Assembly: GCA_040756995.1 (NCBI GenBank)
Contig: JBFLYK010000006.1
Location: forward strand, 124,001-188,000
DNA from: BP-133 sp040756995
GTDB taxonomy: Bacteria > Actinomycetota > Acidimicrobiia > IMCC26256 > BP-133
Direction of reading: 5' to 3'
DNA length: 64,000 nt
Program-made: the position numbers and the translations under genes
The notes under the pieces: generated by a model
What the model was told of the DNA's origin: nothing
Seen by the model: only the letters and a program-made list of their open reading frames with translations
The model's database searches: none
Shown: piece by piece, positions 8,174-16,380 of the stretch
Layout of the letters: each line of letters begins with the position of its first letter
How positions within the stretch are numbered: the stretch's first letter is position 1

Positions 8174-8191
8174 TTCACAAGTTCCTGACAG
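8174..8191 (+). promoter_or_regulatory. Putative response-regulator site, rightward copy
   Basis: TTCACAAGTTCCTGACAG lies 22 nt before the lipoprotein start and is the inverted partner of the 8135-8152 element. The pair is placed symmetrically in the divergent promoter region. Confidence 0.45.
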
Positions 8192-8213
8192 TCGTTTCCG
8201 CATCCTGGCAGCC

Positions 8214-9347
8214 ATGAGACGCCACACGCTGCTGGCCGCCATGGCCACCATCACCATCGTCACCGCCGCCTGCTCGTCGGGTGGCTCTCCTCGAACGAGC
8301 GCCCCGGCCGATTCCGAACAGTCCAACACCGACAAACGGGACGAACGCCTCACACCGCTCAGTGCCTTCTTCACCGAAGGACACGGCGGCGAGCCGACCC
8401 AGGCCGAACGGGACGCGGCGGCCGAGGACTTCCGCCGCCAGGAGCAGATCATCGCTGAGTGCATGCAGGAGCAGGGCTTCCAGTACATCCCCCGGGACTA
8501 CCACCAGGCGGTCGACTCCAAGGTGAAGAACGTCGAGGCCTTCGACCTTCCGCCCGACCAGTACGCCGAGCGGTGGGGCTACGGCATCAGCACGATCGAC
8601 GCCTCGCAGTTCAAGCCCGAAGCGCCGGAGGACCCGAACTCGGCCATCGTCGAAGCGCTGTCGCCGGAGGCCCGGAGCGCCTACGACAAGGCGCTGTACG
8701 GGATCGACCTGTCCCGGGAGAACGCCATCGTGTCGGCCGGCGAGGGTGGTACGGCCCTTGCCCGTCCCAAGGGTTCGTCGCTCGATTCGCCGGTGCCTGA
8801 CGGCTGCCAGACACGGGCCCTCCGTGAGGTCTACGGCGAGTTTGCCGCCGGCGGGAAACCGCCGTCGTCGGAGTTCGACGCCCTCAACGAGGAGATGGGT
8901 GCGCTCTGGGACCGCGTGGCCAACGACTCCCGGGTGGTTGCGGCCAAGGCCGGCTGGAGTGACTGCATGGCCGACGCCGGGCACCCCGAGGCGACCGACC
9001 CGGACAACGCGGCACAGCTCGTGATCGAGCGCTTCAGTGAGCTGTACGGGGTCGACCCGTCGCAGTTCAAGGAAGTCAGGGCGGGGATGAAGTCGGCGCC
9101 GCAGCAGCCGGACCCGGCCGCGCTGGCCGAGGTCCAGCGCTACGAGCGGAGCTTGGCGATGGCGGATCGGCGCTGCAAGGCCGAGTACGACGAAGCGGTC
9201 TTCACGGTGCAGACCGAAGTGGAGAACCGCTTCATCGAAGAGAACCGGGCCGAGCTGGAGCGCTACCGCGACTCCGTCGGCCTCCAGGGTGGCGGGCGGG
9301 CCGCCCGGTTGCGCATCGGCGCCATGGCCCGAGGGGGGAAGGGCTGA
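8214..9347 (+). CDS. Secreted lipoprotein of unknown function
   Basis: Starting at ATG 8214 (MRRHTLLAAMATITIVTAACSSGG), this 377-residue protein has a lipoprotein signal with the lipobox TAAC; Cys20 would be lipidated. The mature part begins with a Ser/Thr-rich linker and is otherwise hydrophilic and acidic, with several Cys (AECMQEQGF, DGCQTR, SDCMADAG, DRRCKAEYD). I recognise no enzymatic motif. The stop overlaps the next start (TGATG-type), so it is translationally coupled to the adaptor protein and may be an accessory or substrate-sensing part of the MacB-like system. Confidence 0.8.
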   Translation: MRRHTLLAAMATITIVTAACSSGGSPRTSAPADSEQSNTDKRDERLTPLSAFFTEGHGGEPTQAERDAAAEDFRRQEQIIAECMQEQGFQYIPRDYHQAVDSKVKNVEAFDLPPDQYAERWGYGISTIDASQFKPEAPEDPNSAIVEALSPEARSAYDKALYGIDLSRENAIVSAGEGGTALARPKGSSLDSPVPDGCQTRALREVYGEFAAGGKPPSSEFDALNEEMGALWDRVANDSRVVAAKAGWSDCMADAGHPEATDPDNAAQLVIERFSELYGVDPSQFKEVRAGMKSAPQQPDPAALAEVQRYERSLAMADRRCKAEYDEAVFTVQTEVENRFIEENRAELERYRDSVGLQGGGRAARLRIGAMARGGKG

Positions 9348-10813
9348 TGCGCTCCCGTCGTCAGGTCGTCGCCGGCGTGGCCGGGCTGGCCGGAGTGGCC
9401 ATGGCCGTCGGATTCGCCGCGGCATCGCAGATCGTCTCGCCGTCGGAGGCGGCCGCCCGGGCCCGGCCCCCGGCCGAGGCTCCCGTCACCGTCCCGGTCG
9501 AGCGCAAGGCCCTGCAGAGCCAGGTGGTCACCCGCGGCGACACCGCCTTCGACGGTGCGGTCGACGTCCGGATCGAAACCGGGGGGCTCGAGACGCCGGC
9601 GGTCGTCACCGGCCGGGTGCCGGAGGTGGGGGCCACCGTGGCCGAGGGCGACGTCCTCCTCGAGGTCGCCGGCCGGCCGGTCATCGCCCTCACCGGTGAC
9701 CTGCCGACCTACCGCACGCTGCGGCGAGGCTCCACCGGCCCGGACGTGACCCAGCTCGAGGAGGCCCTGGCCCGGCTCGGGCTGCACCCCGGCGCGGTGG
9801 ACGGGACCTACGACGCCGCCACCGCCGCCGCGGTGGCCAAGCTCTACAACAAGGTGGGTTATGCGGCACCGGCCCCGCCGGAGTCGGCCACCGAAGCGCT
9901 GGAGGCGGCCCAGGCGGCGGCGCAGGCGGCGGCGCAGGCCGTGACCGATGCCCAGTCGGCGCTCACCCAGGCCGCGGCCGGCGCCACGCAATCGGAGCGG
10001 CTGGCCGTCCAGGCCGAGGTCAACGCCGCTCAGCGGGCCCTCGACGACGCCCGGGCCTCGGGCGACGTCAACCAGATCGCCGCCGCCACCGACCAGCTGG
10101 CCATCGCCCAGGCCCACCAACAGGAGGTGCTGGCCCCCCGGGACACCACCGCCGCCCAGGCGGCGCTCCAGGCCGCCCAGCACCAGCACAGTGAAGCCCA
10201 GCAGGCACTGGCCGAGGCGCAGGCCGGCGTCGGCGTGGCCCTGCCGGCCTCGGAGGTCGTGTTCCTGCCCAGCCTGCCCCGGCGGGTCGATCAGGTCATG
10301 GTCGAACGGGGCGACATGCTCGACGGGGTGGCCTTGAAGGTGAGCGGCGCCAACCTGCTGGTCACCGCCCGGGTCAGCGCCGCCGACCGCCAGCTGCTGA
10401 GCGAAGGGATGAAGGCGGTCATCGAGCACGCCGGCACGAGGGTTGACGGCACGATCACGGCGCTGCACCGCGACGAGGCGTCCGACTCGCAGCAGAGCGG
10501 CGGCTCGTCCTCGGCCGGTGGGTTCAGCGTCATCGTCAAGCCCGATTCCCTGACGCCGCAACAGGTCGAGCTGCTACGGGGCACCAATGTGAAGGTCACG
10601 ATCCCGATCGGCTCCACCAACGGCGAGGTCCTGGCCGTGCCCCTGGCCGCGCTGTCGGCCGGGCCGGGTGGCCAGTCCCGGGTCGAGGTGGTCCGGGCCG
10701 GAGGACGGCGGGAGCTCGTCCCCGTCGACGTCGGCCTCTCGGCCGGCGGGTACGCCGAGATCCGGGGGCCGGTCTCCGAGGGCGAGCTGGTGGTCGTGGG
10801 GCGGTCCCGGTGA
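9347..10813 (+). CDS. Periplasmic adaptor-like protein with peptidoglycan-binding domain
   Basis: This 488-residue protein begins with an exported N-terminus (RRQVVAGVAGLAGVAMAVGFAAA). A biotinyl-lipoyl-like beta section is followed by a peptidoglycan-binding-1 domain (LRRGSTGPDVTQLEEALARLGLHPGAVDGTYDAATAAAV), a long Ala/Gln-rich helical hairpin (about residues 180-300) and a C-terminal beta-barrel region. The architecture corresponds to HlyD/MacA-like adaptors common next to MacB-type ABC genes in Gram-positive bacteria, where no outer membrane channel is needed. It overlaps the ATPase gene by 4 nt. Confidence 0.82.
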   Translation: MRSRRQVVAGVAGLAGVAMAVGFAAASQIVSPSEAAARARPPAEAPVTVPVERKALQSQVVTRGDTAFDGAVDVRIETGGLETPAVVTGRVPEVGATVAEGDVLLEVAGRPVIALTGDLPTYRTLRRGSTGPDVTQLEEALARLGLHPGAVDGTYDAATAAAVAKLYNKVGYAAPAPPESATEALEAAQAAAQAAAQAVTDAQSALTQAAAGATQSERLAVQAEVNAAQRALDDARASGDVNQIAAATDQLAIAQAHQQEVLAPRDTTAAQAALQAAQHQHSEAQQALAEAQAGVGVALPASEVVFLPSLPRRVDQVMVERGDMLDGVALKVSGANLLVTARVSAADRQLLSEGMKAVIEHAGTRVDGTITALHRDEASDSQQSGGSSSAGGFSVIVKPDSLTPQQVELLRGTNVKVTIPIGSTNGEVLAVPLAALSAGPGGQSRVEVVRAGGRRELVPVDVGLSAGGYAEIRGPVSEGELVVVGRSR

Positions 10814-11502
10814 GGGCCGCCCCGGTGGTCGAACTGCAGGGCGTGAGCCGGTCGTTCCCCGGCCCGCCGGAGGTGCACGCCGTGCGGGGCGTCGACCTCG
10901 TCATCGAGGCGTGGGAGTACGTCTCGATCGTGGGCCCGTCCGGTTCGGGGAAGTCCACGCTGCTGCACCTCCTCGGCCTGCTCGACCTGCCGACGTCCGG
11001 CACCTACCGGCTGGACGGTGTCGACACGTCGCAGATGGCCGAAGGGGAACGGGCCGCCTGGCGGGGCCGCAAGATCGGCTTCGTCTTCCAGTCGTTCCAC
11101 CTGCTGGCCCATCGGTCAGTGCTGGAGAACGTGGCGCTGGCCATGGTCTACACCGGTGTGCCGCGACGGGAGCGGGGTGACCGCGCCCGGGCCGCCCTGG
11201 AGCGCGTCGGGCTGGCCCACCGCATCGCCTTCTCCCCGGCCACGCTGTCGGGTGGTGAGCGCCAGCGGGTGGCCATCGCCCGGGCGCTGGTCGGGGGGCC
11301 GAGCCTCCTGCTGGCCGACGAACCGACCGGCAACCTCGACAGCGTGACGGCCGGTTCGATCCTCGACCTGTTCGACTCGCTCCACGACCAGGGCCTGACC
11401 CTGGCGGTGGTGACGCACGACGACGCGGTCAGCCGCCGGGCGCAGCGCCGGGTGCGGACGGTCGACGGCCGGGTGCGTGAGCCGGCGACGGAGGCGGCAT
11501 GA
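10810..11502 (+). CDS. ABC transporter ATP-binding protein (MacB/LolD type)
   Basis: This 230-residue ATPase starts with GTG at 10810. Walker A GPSGSGKST, Q-loop region GFVFQSFHLLAHRSVLENV, signature LSGGERQRVAIARAL and Walker B LLLADEPTGNLDS are all intact. These are typical of the LolD/MacB/FtsE class that powers mechanotransmission through an FtsX-type permease rather than substrate transport through a channel. The 4-nt overlaps on both sides show it works with the adaptor and permease. Confidence 0.95.
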   Translation: MRAAPVVELQGVSRSFPGPPEVHAVRGVDLVIEAWEYVSIVGPSGSGKSTLLHLLGLLDLPTSGTYRLDGVDTSQMAEGERAAWRGRKIGFVFQSFHLLAHRSVLENVALAMVYTGVPRRERGDRARAALERVGLAHRIAFSPATLSGGERQRVAIARALVGGPSLLLADEPTGNLDSVTAGSILDLFDSLHDQGLTLAVVTHDDAVSRRAQRRVRTVDGRVREPATEAA

Positions 11503-12749
11503 AACTGCGCTCCTCCTTCTCCTTGCGGGACCTGGTGGACGAGGCGTTGGCCGGCGTGGCCGCCCGGCCGGCCCGGCTGGCGCTGACGACACTGGGGACG
11601 GTGCTGGGTGTGGCGGCCCTCGTCGCCACCATGGGCCTGGCCCAGACGGCCGGCGGTCAGATCGCCGGCCGGTTCGACGCCGTGACGGCCACCGAGGTGG
11701 TCGTATCCCCCCGGGACGCCAGCGCCCGCCCTGGCGCGGCTGGCCGCGGCCAGAGTGAATCGACCGCCCCGACGGCCGCGCTGCCGTGGGACGCCGAAGC
11801 CCGCCTCGGCCGCCTGGCCGGAGTGGTGAACTCGGGCACCTACTCCCGGTTGAACGTGGGCGACGCCCGCATCCGGACGGTGCCGGTCGTCGACCCGTCG
11901 GGGGCCTCCGAGCACGTCATGCCGGTGGTGGCGGCCTCGCCGGGATTGCTACCCACGCTCGACGGCGACGTGGTGACCGGGCGCTACTTCGACGAGGGTC
12001 ACGACCACCGGGCCGACCCCGTCGCCGTCCTCGGCGCCCGGGCCGCCGAACGGCTCGACATCAACCGGGTCGACATCCAGCCGACGGTGTTCATCGGCGA
12101 CCGGGCGTTCACGGTGATCGGAATCATCGACGGCGTGAGCCGCCGGACGGAGTTGCTGGACTCGGTGATCATTCCCAACGGCACGGCGGCGGCGTTGTAC
12201 GAGCTGACCAGTCCCGACGAGGTTCGCATCCGCACCGTGCTGGGCGCCGCCCAGCAGGTCGGGGCCCAGGCGCCGGTGGCGCTGGCGCCCAATGCGCCCG
12301 AAGGGATCGAGGCCCGGGTTCCGCCGTCGCCCGCTCGGGTGAAGGCCGACGTGGCGTCCGACGTCAACGCCCTCTTCCTCCTGCTCGGCGCCGTGGCGCT
12401 GGTGGTCGGGGCGTTGGGCATCGCCAACGTCACGCTGCTGTCGGTGCTGGAACGGGTGGGCGAGATCGGCCTCCGCCGCTCCCTCGGTGCGACCCGCCGC
12501 CACGTCGCGCTTCAGTTCCTCACGGAGAGCGTGACGATCGGGTTCCTCGGCGGGATGGTCGGGGCGGCGACCGGCGTCCTCCTCACGGTCGGCGTGTCGA
12601 TCGTCCGGGACTGGACTCCGGTGCTGGACCTCCGCCTCGCCGGCGGCGCCCCGCTGCTCGGCGCGCTGATCGGCCTGGTCGCCGGCACGTATCCGGCCTG
12701 GAAGGCCTCCGCCGTCCAGCCGATCGCCGCCCTCCGCCGCGGAACGTGA
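11499..12749 (+). CDS. MacB/FtsX-type ABC permease
   Basis: This 416-residue permease has an N-terminal membrane helix (about residues 25-47), a large extracytoplasmic MacB_PCD-like domain, then three membrane helices (VNALFLLLGAVALVVGALGIANVTLLSV, ESVTIGFLGGMVGAATGVLLTVGV and LLGALIGLVAGTYPAWKA). The ERVGEIGLRRSLGATRRHV loop is the coupling motif of this family. It completes a lipoprotein-adaptor-ATPase-permease operon, probably for export or envelope maintenance. Confidence 0.92.
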   Translation: MKLRSSFSLRDLVDEALAGVAARPARLALTTLGTVLGVAALVATMGLAQTAGGQIAGRFDAVTATEVVVSPRDASARPGAAGRGQSESTAPTAALPWDAEARLGRLAGVVNSGTYSRLNVGDARIRTVPVVDPSGASEHVMPVVAASPGLLPTLDGDVVTGRYFDEGHDHRADPVAVLGARAAERLDINRVDIQPTVFIGDRAFTVIGIIDGVSRRTELLDSVIIPNGTAAALYELTSPDEVRIRTVLGAAQQVGAQAPVALAPNAPEGIEARVPPSPARVKADVASDVNALFLLLGAVALVVGALGIANVTLLSVLERVGEIGLRRSLGATRRHVALQFLTESVTIGFLGGMVGAATGVLLTVGVSIVRDWTPVLDLRLAGGAPLLGALIGLVAGTYPAWKASAVQPIAALRRGT

Positions 12750-12764
12750 CGACGGCGCGGGACG

Positions 12765-13115
12765 TCAGTACCCGACGTTGTCGATCGTCGACCGGTCGGG
12801 AATGTCGTCCTGCGCCTCGTCATCCGGCTGCGGTTCGGGACCCTCGCGCACCTCCACCGGGCGGCCGTCCTCGTCGGGCGTGATGTCGCGCTGCTTGTCT
12901 CCCATGGGCTTGTCCATACCCGAACCGGGGCAGAGCGTCCCCTGGTGGAAGAGCAGCTTCCACCCCTCGGCGCCGCGGACCCACAGCGAGCTGCGCAAGG
13001 AGACGCGGTCGGGCCGGCGGGCCCGGTAGGTGAGCAGGATGACGTCGTCGCCCAGCCCGATCGCTTGAACGTCCTCAGCCTGCGCCGCGGCGTCGCCCGG
13101 CTCGGGAGTCAGCAT
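12765..13115 (-). CDS. Short DUF4440/SnoaL-like protein with acidic tail
   Basis: This 116-residue protein contains only the C-terminal half of an NTF2-like fold: DDVILLTYRARR, SSLWVRGAEGWKLLFHQGT. An acidic Pro-rich tail follows (about residues 68-116). The N-terminal helices normal for DUF4440 proteins are missing and I could not find them in the other frames upstream, so it is either a truncated family member or a fragment. It converges with the permease gene 15 nt away. Confidence 0.5.
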   Translation of the reverse strand: MLTPEPGDAAAQAEDVQAIGLGDDVILLTYRARRPDRVSLRSSLWVRGAEGWKLLFHQGTLCPGSGMDKPMGDKQRDITPDEDGRPVEVREGPEPQPDDEAQDDIPDRSTIDNVGY

Positions 13116-13241
13116 GGCAACGATCTTTGTCGATCACTGCCGCCGCAGCCGGTACAGAGCATCTGTCGTGGTCCTGACAGAAGGAGCGAGGAGCCCGCCC
13201 TACGGTCGGGCGCGCGCCAACCCTGAGCACGGAGGTCGACC

Positions 13242-13844
13242 ATGTACGCACGTGTTGTCATGCTCACCGGACTCAATGACATCGATGCCGCGGTGGAGTA
13301 TCTGAGGGAAACCGCCCTGCCCGTCGTCCAGTCGCAGCGGGGCTACAAAGGCATGAGTGCCGGTGCCGACCGTTCCCAGGGCATCCTCGGGGTCCTGTCC
13401 CTGTGGGAGACGGCCGCCGACCGCGACGCCAGCGACAGCGCGCTGGCCAAAGTCCGGGAGGACGCCCGCAACCAGTTGGGCGGCAGCCTCACGGTGGAGA
13501 GCGTCGAGCAGCTGGCCGTCCAGATGAGCAAGCCGCCCACGGTGGGCAACGCGCTGGCCCTGACCCGCATCAGCATGGATCCGGCTCGGGTCGCCGAGAA
13601 CGTCGAGTTCTTCAAGAACGAGATCATCCCGAAGGTCAGTTCCGCACCGGGCTTCCGTTCGATGCGCAACCTGATCAATCCCGAGACCGGAGAAGGGCTG
13701 GTCAGCTCGGTTTGGGACGACGAGCAGTCTCGCAACGCCGCCCTCGAGGCCACGCAGGCCCTCCGGGACGAGATCGCCGCCACCCGCGGCGTGACCTTCG
13801 GCGAACGGATCCTCGGGGAGATCGTCTTCACCGACCTGAGGTAG
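13242..13844 (+). CDS. Two-repeat ABM-like (dimeric alpha-beta barrel) protein
   Basis: This 200-residue protein is two tandem ferredoxin-like repeats: residues 1-95 (YARVVMLTGLNDIDAAVEYLRE...GYKGMSAG...LSLWET) and 105-200 (ALALTRISMDPARVAENVEFFKN...GFRSMRNL...SSVWDDEQ). This resembles antibiotic-biosynthesis-monooxygenase (ABM) or EthD-like proteins, in which two repeats form one barrel. No catalytic residues can be assigned. CACGGAGG 8 nt upstream supports ATG 13242. A strong hairpin follows the gene. Confidence 0.65.
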   Translation: MYARVVMLTGLNDIDAAVEYLRETALPVVQSQRGYKGMSAGADRSQGILGVLSLWETAADRDASDSALAKVREDARNQLGGSLTVESVEQLAVQMSKPPTVGNALALTRISMDPARVAENVEFFKNEIIPKVSSAPGFRSMRNLINPETGEGLVSSVWDDEQSRNAALEATQALRDEIAATRGVTFGERILGEIVFTDLR

Positions 13845-13865
13845 CCGACGACCCAATCGTGTCGT

Positions 13866-13898
13866 GAGGTGGGCCGGCGGCCTCCGCCGGCCCACCTC
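13866..13898 (+). terminator. GC-rich hairpin after the ABM-like gene
   Basis: A perfect 15-bp stem (GAGGTGGGCCGGCGG paired with its complement) encloses a 3-nt CCT loop, 22 nt after the stop. There is no T-tract, so it may be an L-shaped actinobacterial terminator or a processing hairpin. Confidence 0.65.
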
Positions 13899-13911
13899 GT
13901 CGCGTATGGAG

Positions 13912-13942
13912 TTGACTCTCGAGCGACTTGAGACTCAAGACT
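13912..13942 (+). promoter_or_regulatory. MerR-type promoter of SnoaL-like gene 1
   Basis: TTGACT (13912-13917) and AAGACT (13937-13942) are separated by exactly 19 bp, the long spacer typical of MerR-activated promoters. A dyad with arms GACTCTCGAG and CTTGAGACTC (8 of 10 matching) fills the spacer region. A MerR gene lies in the same transcription unit, and a second copy of this layout precedes the paralogue at 16381. Confidence 0.65.
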
Positions 13943-13972
13943 GTCCGGCGAGACGGCAGAAAGGGTCGAACA

Positions 13973-14416
13973 ATGACGGTGGTCGAGAGGTTCGCCGAGG
14001 CGTTCAACCGGCGAGATGTCGAGGGCATTCTGGCCTGCTTCACCGACGACGCCACCTATGGCGATCTGTTCTACGGCGACGCGGTGGGGCACGAGGAGTT
14101 GCGGGTGTTGTTCGACCGCATGCTGGGGGAAGGGGCGGAGGTCGAGTGGACGCCCGACAACGTCGTTGCGGCGCCGGGCGTCGAGATCGTCGAGTGGACG
14201 TTCCGGCTCGTCGTCAGCGACGCCGTGCCTCGCCGGGCCGGGCGGACGCTCTCACTCCGCGGCGTCAGCGTGTTCGAGCTGCGCGACGGGCGGTGCTGCG
14301 CCTACCGGGAGTACTTCGACCGGGGGGTGGGCCTGGTCCAGCTCGGGTTCGATCCGGCGGCGCTCCATCGTGTCCTCAGCCGTGAACCCCGGAGCCTCCT
14401 CGCCCACCGTGGCTGA
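13973..14416 (+). CDS. SnoaL/NTF2-like protein 1
   Basis: This 147-residue NTF2-like protein reads MTVVERFAEAFNRRDVEGILACFTDDATYGDLFYGDAVGHEEL.... It shares most of its sequence with the protein at 16381-16815, so the two are recent paralogues. SnoaL-like folds bind small hydrophobic ligands and may be isomerases or binding proteins; no specific reaction can be assigned. The stop overlaps the MerR start, so the two are co-translated from one MerR-type promoter. Confidence 0.75.
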   Translation: MTVVERFAEAFNRRDVEGILACFTDDATYGDLFYGDAVGHEELRVLFDRMLGEGAEVEWTPDNVVAAPGVEIVEWTFRLVVSDAVPRRAGRTLSLRGVSVFELRDGRCCAYREYFDRGVGLVQLGFDPAALHRVLSREPRSLLAHRG

Positions 14417-15224
14417 CGGCTTGCTGATCGGGGAGTTCGCCCGGCGCTGCCGGCTTCCGGTGTCGACGGTCCGCTATTACGCCGACGTGGGCCTGCTGCT
14501 TCCGGCCGAGATACATCCCGACACCGGCTACCGCCGGTACCGGGTCGACCAGGTCGAGCAGGCCGTGCTGCTGTCCCGGCTGCGGGCGATCGGCGTTTCC
14601 CTGGCGGCGATGAAGGAGATCCTGGCCGGCGGGGCGGCCGCCGCCGAAGCCCTGGTCGAAGAGCGCCGCCGGCTCCAACGGGAGGTCACGATCCGCCAGC
14701 GAGCGCTGGCCGAGATCGACGAGCTTCTCGGCCAGCGTGCCGGGCCGGCGCACGGTCAGCCGACGCTGGTGGAGCTCGCAGCCGACCGCGTGGCGACATG
14801 GCCGCTCCGTTCGGAAGCGGCGGCCGTCACTGAGGCCGTCACCCGCGGCATCGTCCGGCTCCGTCGGCACCTTCGCGACAGCCGCGCCGCCTGGCAGCCG
14901 CCGTTCGGAGCGATCTTTCCGCTCGACGTTGAAGACGAGGTCGACATTGCAGTCTTCGTTCGGGCGGAGGCACCGGCGGCTCCGGCGGCCGCCGCCGACG
15001 GGGGCCCGGTCGCCTCGGCCCGTCTCCCCGGCGGAACGGCCGCCCAGGTCGTCCACGAGGGATCACACGAGTCGCTGCCGTGCACCTACGCCGCGCTCCT
15101 CGAGTGGATCGTCGACGCCGGCCACCAACCGGGCGGCTCCGTCATCGAGGAGTACCTGTCGCTCGGAACCGGCCCCGATCGCACCACGCCGAGAACGCGC
15201 CTCGTCGTCCCGCTCGTGCGCTAG
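14409..15224 (+). CDS. MerR-family regulator with effector-binding domain
   Basis: From GTG 14409 the protein has about 271 residues. The N-terminus is a MerR winged helix (LLIGEFARRCRLPVSTVRYYADVGLLLPAEI...GYRRYRVDQVEQAVLLSRLRAIGVSLAAMKEIL), followed by the dimerisation helix. The C-terminal part (about 130-271) resembles a GyrI-like small-molecule-binding domain (AARLPGG-type SARLPGGTAAQVVHEGSHESLPCTYAALLEWI...EEYLSL). This is the BmrR/TipAL layout: ligand binding twists a 19-bp-spacer promoter into an active form. Two such promoters are present at 13912 and 16321. Confidence 0.9.
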   Translation: MADGLLIGEFARRCRLPVSTVRYYADVGLLLPAEIHPDTGYRRYRVDQVEQAVLLSRLRAIGVSLAAMKEILAGGAAAAEALVEERRRLQREVTIRQRALAEIDELLGQRAGPAHGQPTLVELAADRVATWPLRSEAAAVTEAVTRGIVRLRRHLRDSRAAWQPPFGAIFPLDVEDEVDIAVFVRAEAPAAPAAAADGGPVASARLPGGTAAQVVHEGSHESLPCTYAALLEWIVDAGHQPGGSVIEEYLSLGTGPDRTTPRTRLVVPLVR

Positions 15225-15263
15225 CGGGTCTGCCCTACCCGTCGACGGCGGCCGCAACGGCGT

Positions 15264-16280
15264 TCAGTACTCGAACGTCTCGAAGAAGTCGAGGACGACG
15301 ACTCGGCTGCGGGGGGAGGCGCGCTTCAGTTCCCGGACGAACGTGTCGAGGGAGCCGGCTTCGCCGAGGATGTCGCGGAGGTCGTGAGCGCCGTCTTCGT
15401 AGGGGCGTTCGAAGTTGTCCCAGTGCGTCGGGAGGAGAACCCGCGGGTAGTGCAGCGTCCGGAGCAGTCGCTCGGTGTAGTCCCGGATCTGGTTGCGGAA
15501 GAGACCGGCGATGAGGGCGACATCGGGCCGGATACCGGACAGGTTCCGTTCGACGAAATTGGCCGTCGACATGAGGAAAATCGACGGGCCATCGTCGATC
15601 GTGAGCAGATAACAAAGCGAGTCGCCTTCCGGGAGGTCCCCGACGACCTTTGGTTCCGCGGGGTCGGCGAGGAGGTGGCCGGGCAGCGCGAACTTCTTGG
15701 TCGGGCCCATGGAGTGCAGCCCGGCGAAGACCTCGATGGAGTAGCCGTCGAAGGCCATCACCTCACCGCCTTCGACGATGACCAGCGACTGGTCGGGTAG
15801 GCCGAACGCTCGCAGGAGGTGCCGGTGCGTCTCCGAACCGATCACCATGGCCTTGGTCCGCCGCTGGATCGCCGGAACGTCGGCGAGGTGATCCCAATGA
15901 CCATGGCCGACCAGTATCTGGTCCACCGCCGTCGGGACATGCCGCTCGACGAGGCGGGGATCCGCCGGCTTCAACGGTGTGTTCGGGTCGAAGCTGTTCT
16001 CGAGAAAGCCGGTTTTGAACCGGGCGAGGAACGGGTCGAACAGCACGGTGCGATCCGCGCCTCCGGCCCGGAACTCCAGCTTCCACCCGTTGGTCCCGAA
16101 CCACGTCAGCCGCAGGCCCTTGCGGCGGCCCGAACCGGACGAAACCCGTTCGGCCCCTCCGGCCACACCGGAAAACAGGAACGACCCGCCCACGGCCAGG
16201 GCGGCGCCCGTTGCCCCGGCGAGCAGCACGTTCCGGCGGGACACACCGGCCGCGCTCTCCTGCACCTCAGGCAGACACAT
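15264..16280 (-). CDS. Tat-exported metallo-beta-lactamase-fold hydrolase
   Basis: The 338-residue protein starts at ATG 16278-16280 and has a twin-arginine signal (SRRNVLLAGATGAALAVGGSFLF). The metal-binding motif is HGHWDH (VGHGHWDHLADVP), with further His in FAGLHS and LPTHWDNF. This placement resembles the UlaG/NAPE-PLD-like branch of the superfamily, which hydrolyses lactones or phosphodiesters; the substrate is unknown. It is divergent from SnoaL-like gene 2, with the second MerR-type promoter between them, and convergent with the MerR gene. Confidence 0.82.
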   Translation of the reverse strand: MCLPEVQESAAGVSRRNVLLAGATGAALAVGGSFLFSGVAGGAERVSSGSGRRKGLRLTWFGTNGWKLEFRAGGADRTVLFDPFLARFKTGFLENSFDPNTPLKPADPRLVERHVPTAVDQILVGHGHWDHLADVPAIQRRTKAMVIGSETHRHLLRAFGLPDQSLVIVEGGEVMAFDGYSIEVFAGLHSMGPTKKFALPGHLLADPAEPKVVGDLPEGDSLCYLLTIDDGPSIFLMSTANFVERNLSGIRPDVALIAGLFRNQIRDYTERLLRTLHYPRVLLPTHWDNFERPYEDGAHDLRDILGEAGSLDTFVRELKRASPRSRVVVLDFFETFEY

Positions 16281-16320
16281 CCCAGCCCCCTTCCTCAGAT
16301 CCCCGGCCGACCTTACAAGC

Positions 16321-16351
16321 TTGACTCTCAAGTGACTTCGGGCCCCAGACT
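16321..16351 (+). promoter_or_regulatory. MerR-type promoter of SnoaL-like gene 2
   Basis: TTGACT (16321-16326) and CAGACT (16346-16351) are again spaced by 19 bp, and the left half (TTGACTCTCAAGTGACTT) matches the 13912 promoter almost base for base. The right arm of the dyad is degraded, so regulator affinity may be lower here. Confidence 0.58.
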
Positions 16352-16380
16352 GTCGGGAACCATCGAGAAAGGATTCCGCG

